Source of the DNA: Trichobilharzia regenti
Lineage: Eukaryota > Platyhelminthes > Trematoda > Strigeidida > Schistosomatidae
Direction of reading: 5' to 3'
Assembly (NCBI GenBank): GCA_944472135.2
Contig: OX235266.1
Span: forward strand, 17,277,925-17,341,924
DNA: 64,000 nt
In this document: positions 56,196 through 64,000 of the stretch, one piece after another
Layout: each line of letters begins with the position of its first letter
Numbering within the stretch: position 1 is the stretch's first letter
Program-made: the position numbers and the translations under genes
The notes under the pieces: model-generated
What the model was told of the DNA's origin: nothing
The model's database searches: none
The model's input: the letters and a program-made list of their open reading frames with translations, nothing else

Positions 56196-56400
56196 TAATT
56201 TTTTTTCCTTCACGTTCCCAGTGGAACATAGGGCCTCAAGCTAGTGGCTTGAAGATTCTGTAGCAGTGTTTAACTTTACAGGATGAGGTTGCTAGCCTCA
56301 TACCCAACCTTTCCTCTACCTTAGCGAAGTAAAGGAGTGCGTCGGACGGGAATCGAACCCTGGACCATGTGCATGATCGGCGAGTGTCCTAACCGCTGTG
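56196..56400 (-). repeat. tRNA-headed SINE, family T1, with 16-bp target duplication
   Basis: TGCTTTATCCGATGGC is duplicated exactly at 56180-56195 and 56401-56416. On the minus strand the copy lacks the first bases of the tRNA head and ends CACTGGGAACGTGAAGGAA plus an A run. This proves retroposition and defines the 3' end. Confidence 0.9.
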
Positions 56401-56439
56401 CTTTATCCGATGGCCATTAGCGGTTTTCAATGAATAAGC

Positions 56440-56805
56440 AAAATATTATTGTTTTTTGTAGGCTCCGAAGGGAACATAGGGCTTCAATAGTACATCTCTA
56501 CTCTGTTCTATATTCTGCCGTCCCCTTCAGCTGGCTCCATGGTTCCCCATCATTTCTCACCCCCTCTACTCCGTGTTATCACCTCCGTGTCACATTCGCA
56601 CTGATGACCAACTCGTTGTTTTACCATTCAAGTTTCACTCGAGTGATGGTCTGCTCTGCGCTTAATATCAACGTATGCCGATTAGTCCATCTCCATTTTT
56701 TACATATTTGTTGAGCAATCGGCTTTCGCCTGTTGGTTGGTTCATTGCCAGAGTTTCTTGTTGATAATTCTTTCTGACTAGCCATTTGATCAGCCGATAT
56801 ATACC
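56440..56805 (-). mobile_element. RTE/SR2-like LINE tail fragment
   Basis: Minus strand: ASQKELSTRNSGNEPTNRRK, PIAQQICKKWRWTNRH (the conserved QQI...KWRW block), then the 3' end with TTCCCTTCGGAGCC. Confidence 0.65.
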
Positions 56806-57189
56806 AGCATGATTTCATGAAAATTCAATAATACTTACTATACGTTGAACTTTTGAATTTACTGCCTCCATTTAAGGCAGTACATTGCGCAGACATCAGT
56901 ATCAAGTCATATTTTCTGATAAAAGTGCGTCAAATGTAACGCAATTTAAGACAATAATGCTGCGGATAATATGTGCATCAAAATTTTCAAAAGAATGCTT
57001 AATGAACAAAGAATACTCCTTTCGATAACTTCATCATCAGCCTCTACAATTATATTTACATAATAGTAGTGAATGGATTAGTGTTATAAACAATAATAAT
57101 GTTTAGATGACATCAAATCAATAATATTGATAGATTACATTTCAATAGCATCAACATAACAAAAAATTAGGAAAAATAATAATACAAAT

Positions 57190-58240
57190 TCATGAATTTA
57201 TAGTCTCCACAGAAGGCCGCCCAGAGCAGCAATAGTGGCTAGACTTGCTTCTTGTGCACAAAGAGAACCGGTTGTTTCGTGTGAATCTTGATATCCTGTA
57301 CTGCTTGAAGCATGCGGTACCTGGATGTTTTTGGCAATTTATTTGGTACCCGGTAAATGATAGAGAAGGATTCTTCAATGCTGGCATTGTGTTAGGCCGG
57401 TTTGGACCAGGTGGTCTAATAGCGAACTGACGATGGTTTTTACTACACCTTTGTATAGCCACACTGCTAGATGTTCTCGAGTGAGCACTAAAAATCATGT
57501 TCCTAGACCAACGATCAATATAACTCGCTTCACCACAATCGCAGTTGAATTGGTAAATACAATTTGAAGTGTCTAGTCTAAGTACGTTATCTTTCAACCG
57601 AGGAATCACCATCGGTCATGTGGAAAATTTGACTTGTAATTTGCCAGCATTAAAAGTTCTTTGAACTGATTTTCTTAACTTGCTTCATAATCATTTCACT
57701 TGGTATATAGCCTTTGAATTACAGTCGTATGTATAAAGGCTTCTTTTTTACGGATAGTGAGTAGTCCTTTTCAACTTTCTTAGTCATATATTTCCTGGTG
57801 GCTTTGTCTGGATAGCTATTTCTAATCAAGGTATCATATACAATGCTAAGTTCGTCTTCAGTTACCTGTTCTGAGCATATAGATCTAACTATGTGGTTGA
57901 AGGTCCTTACTAAATTTCTTTTGTAATGGAGAGGAACGAAGCTGTGAAAATGTGTATATTGTCCTGTTATCCAAGTACTTTTCCTATGCAAATTTCTTTT
58001 TATGCTACCATCTAGTTTCCTTGTAAGGAGGACGAACATCTAGGAAGGCAATTCTATTTTGGGAGATTCCTCTTCGCACGTGAATTTTATAGAAGAATGT
58101 ACTTCATTGAATTCAGTTAATTACTGTGTTCCTATCCGAACCATTATCACAAAGAATGAAGGTGTCATCCGTATACCATTATATATATATAACTGTAGAA
58201 CCTAATGATGAAGTTATCGAAAAGAGTATTCTTTGTTCAT
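57190..58240 (-). mobile_element. Penelope-like element, minus strand: RT thumb and GIY-YIG
   Basis: RT thumb at 57719-58039 (RKLDGSIKRNLHRKSTWITG, FVPLHYKRNLVRTFNH). The endonuclease is at 57190-57612 (NCIYQFNCDCGEASYIDRWS, where the YIG glycine is replaced in SYID, and NHRQFAIRPPGPNRP). Upstream, near 58150-58180, a short palm remnant is visible. It is broken by frameshifts. Confidence 0.75.
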
Positions 58241-58299
58241 TAACCATTCCCTTGATAAGATGTACGTTTGTTATTGTTCCATCCATCTAGGATAATGCT

Positions 58300-58820
58300 T
58301 CCTCATTTCTGCTTAAAAGTTTCCTACATTACAGCAAACCATAAATCACAATTAGGTGATTAAAAACTCTGAAAAATGGTGAAGCGTTTTATGCAGCATT
58401 ATACCACATGAAAATTTCGGTAGCTCAATGATTTAAACAGACCGCCAATTGGTTTTTTGACAGACTGAAAGGAATAAAATCAAATGTGTAAAGTGTTTTT
58501 ATACATTCATTCAGTAATGCAGCAAAAACAACAAACAAAAGTTGATAAGAATCCATTACAAAAAAAGCGCCAGATGTAACACGCCATCTGATATGATGAT
58601 TACGGCGTATTCCTCTAAGCGGGCAATAAAAAAATCACAGAAAACTAACTATTTATTGTCTGAGAAAATTCAAATTGCAATTAACCGCCTCCGCTTTATT
58701 CATTCGCAAGTAGGCGGGGATTAGAAAGGGAGGGAAATTCGCTTCACAATATATGATTCAATATTTGAATAGGATGTTAAACAAATCATAGTTTAAGTTC
58801 TTTTCTTTCAAGTTAAAGCA
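58300..58820. other. Intergenic sequence, nothing recognised
   Basis: No gene or known element seen. Confidence 0.4.
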
Positions 58821-58824
58821 CAGA

Positions 58825-59350
58825 TTGATAACTCAGTTAGAGAACGATTGAAAACTAGCACTGGACAGCTGTTTCTTCAGGCTACTTCGGGATTCATCTG
58901 CAGTACTCACCCAGCGTCAGAGGTCGAACCCAGGACATTCCTCTTACAAGGCAAACTCGTATACCATTCAGCCAGTGGGACCCGGTTTGATAGCCACTGC
59001 ATGAAATCTAACTTCTATCATTTCGTGATATTTAGGGCGCCTACCAACCAATGTTATCGGTGAGAAATACATCCTCACCCCCGCCTGGGTGGATCTCATT
59101 GGTCAGGACTTCTCACTAGAACTCCAGGAAACTCCATCCAGTAGAAAATCACTAGCAGGCAATAGATTAATTTTCAAGAATTGATTTGTTTTTTGAGTGT
59201 GACCACGAACTATTGAAAGCCAACCAGTGTGTACTGGACAGCCAGCTGTTTTGTCAGCCTAGTTTGGGATTCATCGGCAGGATGCACCCTATAAATGATA
59301 TCGATCCATAGTCTGACCTGAGACAAATACAATCCCTACAAACTAAATCT
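58825..59350 (-). repeat. Two degraded Sm-alpha-type SINE copies, same strand
   Basis: 58825-59170 (core CAGATGA, GGTCGAACCCAGG box B, far 5' part present) and 59200-59350 (tail and hammerhead only, core CCGATGA). Confidence 0.65.
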
Positions 59351-59499
59351 TTAAAATAAGTTATTTTCGTTTAAGATTTACTGATTATTACTAGCACTGC
59401 TGTTATAATGTTTCAGCAGAGATGATTTTGTTTTTCCTGGGGATTGGAGTTGTTGATCTCATACTGAATCTTCTACCTTCTCCGGGTTTAATATCGTCT

Positions 59500-60065
59500 A
59501 TAAGTATAAAACTTGGGCACTGTATTGTTAGAGTATAACTCCATTATGGATAAGATTTTACTTTGATTAAATCATACAGTAATATTAACTGATGTGACAA
59601 CGTTTCGAGCACAGATTATTGTTGAATCCTTGTTCATCGAGTGTACAACAGCCAACACATGCAACAGTTATGACTCAATGCAAATGCCAGATATATGGAA
59701 GATATTATCACCACCAATCAGTCAAATCAGAAGAGGATAATAAATAATCTAAAAATTCTATTTCAAAACAAATTATAACATTCTAACAAGTTACTTATTT
59801 ATTTACTACCATCTGATTGTATTCTACAGATGACACTAATATTATTTCTGAATGTACATTATCCTATATTGATTTTTATTTAAGTGTCTAATCATCAGTT
59901 CCACTCATGTATATAAATGAAGCAAGAAAGTTGTGTGAGTGCCTTGATATGATGACTTTGAGCAGCAATAAACTGTGCTCGAAACGTGGTCATCAGTTAA
60001 TATTACTGTACAACAGCACTGTGTGATTTTATCAAAATAAAATCTTATCTCTAATGGAGTTAATA
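59500..60065. mobile_element. PLE terminal arms in inverted orientation, body missing
   Basis: AACTCCATTATGGATAAGAT near 59535 is matched in reverse by ATCTTATCTCTAATGGAGTT near 60045. ACGTTTCGAGCACAGATTAT is matched in reverse by AAACTGTGCTCGAAACGTGG. The same arm occurs at 22160-22520. Confidence 0.7.
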
Positions 60066-60459
60066 TAGTCTAATAAACTACGTAAGGTTTCGAAATGCTT
60101 CAGAAGGTAACTGAACCTAAACTTCCCCCGTATAGCAAGTGAGCGTTTTCCTATTGAACCGGTGATGTACTGATTGACTTATAGAGGCTCATTTTTAAAT
60201 ATATTGTGTAAAGCGTAGAGAAAAATAGGACGCAGGTAGATGTCGAGTGGGATCACGGAAACTCCTGTCGAAGTGAGAAGGGCTATGAACTGTCGCCCAG
60301 AGACATGGTCCCGTTTATACTATCAAAAAGAGGAAATCAACAGAAACGGGTTAACATCAGTCAGCTGTAGAAATCAATTCACTGGGATGAGGTAGCCGGC
60401 ACCAAGGTACAACAGGAACGCGGAGAATCAAAAAAGTCGGAACGCCTCCGTTCGAAACT

Positions 60460-60700
60460 TTTTGATAGGAGGACGAATGTTGCACGTGCTACTGGCGATA
60501 AGATTTATCAGTAGTATGTATAGAGAGAGATATTCATCAGCATGAAATCATTAAATATAGCAGGGAGGTAAATAGATTTGATGACAGAGATGTGAAAGGA
60601 ACATAAAGAAACACAATAAGAAGGAGGGCCAGAAGCAGCAGTCACAACACGGAAGATTTTTGCAAATGGTGCGTTATTCTCTCTACCATTCAATTACGTA
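60460..60700. repeat. Unclassified repeat, unoccupied paralogue of 440-990
   Basis: GATAAGATTTATCAGTAGTA (60499) is followed directly by TGTATAG...TTCATCAGCAT. The 440-990 copy has the same flanks separated by the LTR at 497-804. Confidence 0.65.
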
Positions 60701-60956
60701 AACTTTGGCTTTAACTTCACCCCTCTTTGATATATTGTAATTTTGCTTGTCTCTGGTTTCTATGATTTGAGTTGAACTCAGTACACTGTTACCTAATGAA
60801 TGTATTAGTCACTCAGCCTCTTACGCATCTCTCGTCTTTATTATGCAACTCGTTTACCATTGTATGCATACATTGACTTTGTTTTTAAACTTGAACTCTG
60901 TGGGTAAAAACTAAATAGGCGTGATTTTCTGAGAATTGTCCACCAAGTTTAGAACT

Positions 60957-61482
60957 TGATATGTATCCATACATATATATATGTGTATGGTGGTCTCTCT
61001 TTCTGTTTGCTCGCTTAGTCTGTGACCATTTCACTTTGATGAACCTGTCTCCTTTAACAATGTATATTCTCCTTATATTATATATAATATGAGTGTTTGT
61101 TGACAGTCCGTTGCTTGGTGACATATATCCATATTATGTGTGGTTGTTGACATGTCTGCTATATTTCGCTATGTATATATGGATCGATACTTCATTATAA
61201 TTAGCCATTCATGTTAAGACTGTCTATTGATTTGTTCACACCCTTGTCTGGACATTCATATATATTTCGCTCTCACAATTTGTGTGACTTTTTTGGTTTG
61301 CTTCTCCTTGTGTTTGGAAAATAGAAGTATCATCGCAAACCTAGTGGTCTTCTGATTTCTGCCTTCTTGCGTCAGGACTATTAAATTCTCGAACAGTACA
61401 TAACGATAATTTAGCGACGAGTACATAACACTTTGGCGACGGGGAAAACTACTATTAACCACTCAGCAGCAGCAACATAACA
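60957..61482 (-). mobile_element. Solo LTR, family B, reversed (526 bp, target duplication GAACT)
   Basis: On the plus strand it starts TGATATGTATCC and ends GCAGCAGCAACATAACA. GAACT is duplicated exactly at 60952-60956 and 61483-61487. Confidence 0.93.
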
Positions 61483-61489
61483 GAACTTC

Positions 61490-62090
61490 TTGTCAACTGA
61501 CATCATGTAAAATTTACAAGTATGTTAAGAATGTTCTGTACATAAACTTAGTAGTTTCTTTTAAACTGTAAGCAGATGATGTGATGCCAACGTAATAAAT
61601 GATGGTACCATATTATTCTGCACTAACCACTTTTGTTCTTGCTTTATTCAAATTATTATTATTATTATTATTAGTCTTCACTGTAATGAATCCACCTTAC
61701 TAATTTAAATTTCGCGCAAATTTATTCAATGTACAATAATTTAACATGGAAAAAAATCAATCATGTGCGAATTCATATGATTCACTGATATACCGAACAT
61801 TTGTTGTTGTTTTTTTTCAACGAAGAAATTGAACATTGAAATCCATTTATTTTTTTTAAAAGAAAAACTTATTATATTTTTGAATACATTTATCTCCACA
61901 CTAAATAATTCAACTTATATAAATATATAGCCTAAGCTGTATCTTCATTACATGATAATAACTAATCTCAGTTGAAATTTATTTATCAGAGTACTGTCAT
62001 AGTATCGAACATGACTGATAGAATTTACTGTGAACTAACTCCAAGGTCTAGAAACATGATGACCAAGTTGAAGAACAGTTATCCATGTGT
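61490..62090. other. Intergenic AT-rich sequence
   Basis: (ATT)n at about 61652-61673 and T/A homopolymers. No gene recognised. Confidence 0.5.
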
Positions 62091-62099
62091 GTGTGTGTG

Positions 62100-62620
62100 T
62101 GAACACATCAGTGACCTTGAACGCATCCTATTCGTTGGATAATGCCACTCAGCCTTATTACTGAGCCAATATTCACTCTGTGGCTGAATTGAGGTGCAAA
62201 TTTCATCCCAGTCTTGTTTTTAAGTACTGTTTGGATAATGGTTTTATAGCTGCTTAGGGTTGGGATTAAGGTTAGGATGTTTTATTTTCACTGTCTGTAT
62301 TTTTCTGGTAAATAAATTTTAGATTTTTTAAAAACACTGATTACTGTGATTGGTAATCTCAAGGTCAGTCGTGAGATCGCATTACTTGGATCACTGTTCC
62401 TTGAATTATCCCACATGACTTTGGTAACTTCCTATTGGCCAATCAGTCCTACAGGAGGTCAGTCGCGAACCCGAACAGCTAAGTGGTAGCGTCTCTGACT
62501 AAGGGGGAGACACCAATTCTTTCAAGACGGGAGATATGCTGTGCTAACGACTACCAACAAGAAAAAATAGCTCAGGTTAGACAAGACTTCCTGCCCATTG
62601 ATTCTCTCAGAGTGAATTGC
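62100..62620 (+). repeat. Unclassified repeat followed by T2 SINE remnant
   Basis: 62100-62290 matches 9780-9950 and 62380-62620 matches 11190-11455 (AGGTCAGTCGCGAAC, GGTAGCGTCTCTGACTA). The T2 copy has lost its box B. Confidence 0.5.
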
Positions 62621-62629
62621 GATAGTGAG

Positions 62630-63280
62630 TCATTTATCTTAGTGATGACACTGTAAACTTGATTGATAGATGTATGATATTGGTTACACCCTACTCGACC
62701 AATCAATATATCGTGTAATCATCAGTCAAGTTTTGAGACAAGTGCCTGAGTGTAATCAGGTTTTTGATTGACTTATAAGCATGTTGAAACCTGTGTTCAT
62801 AGCTGATTGTCATTAATTTACTAACAGTTGAAATGTCTCATATAATTCAAGCAAATTCATGTTCGCTTCAACTGATGGTGACCAGCAGTGGAATTTAGAT
62901 GCTGAACATATTTCTGTCCAGCATAATCAGTCAGTCACAGCCGCATGCAGCATTTACTTTCCAAGTATGTATCATCGAACACTAACCGCCATGGTTTGAT
63001 AGAGGAAAGCCTCCCCCCCCATCCCACACGTCTGTCCTGGACACCAAGCTAACCTACCCACAAAAGGGAATTCAAAGTTATCTAGAGAATACATGGGAAT
63101 CTCGCTAAAACAGTACAAATCAAACTTCTTCAACCGGTAGAAGCAATAGTGATTCATACATTAAATCCTGAACTGTGCATATAAAAGAAGTTTGTTCTGT
63201 CATTAAACCTACAATGGACATGATCTGGCTTAACACAAAATACTTAATTTTTTGTGCTTTTTATTTCTGAATTGTTTCTC
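62630..63280. other. Intergenic sequence, nothing recognised
   Basis: A short PLE-like endonuclease tail may lie near 63120-63180 (CCGGTAGAAGCAATAGTGAT), not certain. Confidence 0.35.
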
Positions 63281-63289
63281 AAGTTTCAC

Positions 63290-63560
63290 CACTGAATGAT
63301 ATCAGTTAGAGAACCAATGAAAACCTGCAGGGAGTACTGGACAATTGATCCGTTCAGGTTTGCGATTCATCTACAGTACGGACTTGCCTTGTAACTGGGA
63401 GGTCCTGGATTCTAAACCCGGTGGGTGCGTACTGCCGATGAGTCTCAAACTAGGCTGACGAAGCAGTTGGCAGTCCATTACTCCCTACAGGTTTCCGATG
63501 GCTCTCCAACTGATATCCATTAATGATAGAACTTGGAAAATAAATCAGATCCTTACAAAT
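63290..63560. repeat. Sm-alpha-type SINE fragments, opposite strands joined
   Basis: 63290-63380 minus tail/hammerhead (core TAGATGA) joins a plus copy at about 63385 with hammerhead core CCGATGA at 63433 and tail AATGATAGAACTTGG. Confidence 0.6.
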
Positions 63561-63639
63561 CAATTCTTGAAAAAAAAATTTTAAGTTATTTAAACGGGAA
63601 ATACGGAATTCACTTAAAATTTAAATATGTGGTGTTTCT

Positions 63640-63810
63640 GGTGGCCTGAGGGGTCTAGTGGATAATGCTAAGGCGTTTGCAATGACATGTACAAGGTTCA
63701 AGTCCCATTGGGGACACTGTCACCACTCACTGAGAGAATTGCAGGTGCACGCTGATGACGAGTTCTAAGATAAGATGAAATGCACATCATTACATTCCAC
63801 TTCTAGCTAA
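63640..63810 (+). repeat. tRNA-like head followed by degenerate hammerhead-like block
   Basis: GGGGTCTAGTGGATAATGC (box-A-like) and AGGTTCAAGTCCC (box B) give a tRNA-like head, then CACGCTGATGACGAGTTC...GATGAAATGCACATC. Stem III would be ATG/CAT, but stem I and stem II do not pair well. Confidence 0.45.
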
Positions 63811-63847
63811 CATTAATAAAAATAACATCACGTAAGTCCAGTTGTAC

Positions 63848-64000
63848 AGGATTTCATCATGAGCTGACATCAGTTAGAGAACCATTGGAAAACTGGCACC
63901 GGAGTACTGGACAGCCAGCTGTTTCATCCTAGTTTGGGACTCTTCAGAAGTACGCACCCACCACCAGGGTTCTAACCCAGGACTTTCTGGTTACTGGGAC
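63848..64000 (-). repeat. Sm-alpha-type SINE, cut by window end
   Basis: Minus copy: tail GATTTCATCATGAGCTGACA, hammerhead, then the box-B region GGGTTCTAACCCAGG, running off the window. Confidence 0.75.
63900..63959 (-). ncRNA. Hammerhead ribozyme motif, core intact, stem I closing pair weak
   Basis: Minus strand: stem I GTACTT, core CTGAAGA (+ 63941-63947), stem II GTCC-CAAACTA-GGAT (one G-U), GAA, stem III ACAGC-TG-GCTGT (63922-63911), cleavage-site C at 63910, then CAGTAC. Stem III is longer than in other copies. The stem I pair next to the core is a U/C mismatch. Confidence 0.6.

Noticed and set aside
63745..63790. Active hammerhead from CTGATGA...GAAA
   Set aside because: The flanking GTGCAC pairs with sequence directly after GAAA, which is the stem III place, and no stem I or good stem II can be drawn.

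Overview
The window looks like a stretch of a blood-fluke (Schistosoma-type trematode) nuclear genome. The DNA is AT-rich and gene-poor. It holds one intron-rich animal transcription-factor gene and is crowded with the repeat classes typical of schistosomes: tRNA-derived SINE-like repeats carrying hammerhead-ribozyme motifs (Sm-alpha type), RTE/SR2-like LINEs, Penelope-like elements (PLEs) with GIY-YIG endonuclease, a Merlin DNA transposon, and solo LTRs. The genus assignment is inference from repeat content. No species is claimed.

Gene: the only cellular gene I can support is a TCF/LEF (pangolin) HMG-box transcription factor on the + strand, the nuclear effector of Wnt/beta-catenin signalling. 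Four coding exons are visible: 1695-2129, 7934-8744, 15585-15958 and 36230-37456. All junctions have GT-AG borders and the codon phases match across all three introns. The HMG box spans exons 2 and 3. Exon 3 also carries the basic tail and the first part of a C-clamp, which is completed in exon 4. The 5' part with the expected N-terminal beta-catenin-binding segment lies left of the window. The last exon has a reading-frame break near 36525-36545. A long 3' UTR probably runs to about 39785.

Layout: 1-1694 is upstream intron with SINE and LTR insertions. 2130-7933, 8745-15584 and 15959-36229 are introns built almost entirely of transposable elements, many nested: Merlin in a PLE arm, solo LTRs in a PLE and in a SINE, a SINE in a PLE, and a 653-bp LINE derivative inside a LINE tail. 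37457-39785 is probable 3' UTR with low-complexity tracts. From about 40000 to 64000 the sequence is intergenic repeat debris with no recognisable cellular gene.

Most informative: many SINE copies contain a hammerhead ribozyme fold, and the copy at 26530-26585 (minus strand) is intact by eye. Solo LTRs were delimited by exact 4- or 5-bp target duplications, and the Merlin copy by an exact 8-bp duplication. One SINE family shares its 3' end with the RTE/SR2-like LINE, suggesting its mobilising partner. A hairpin of about 115-bp arms in intron 2 is split by a solo LTR.
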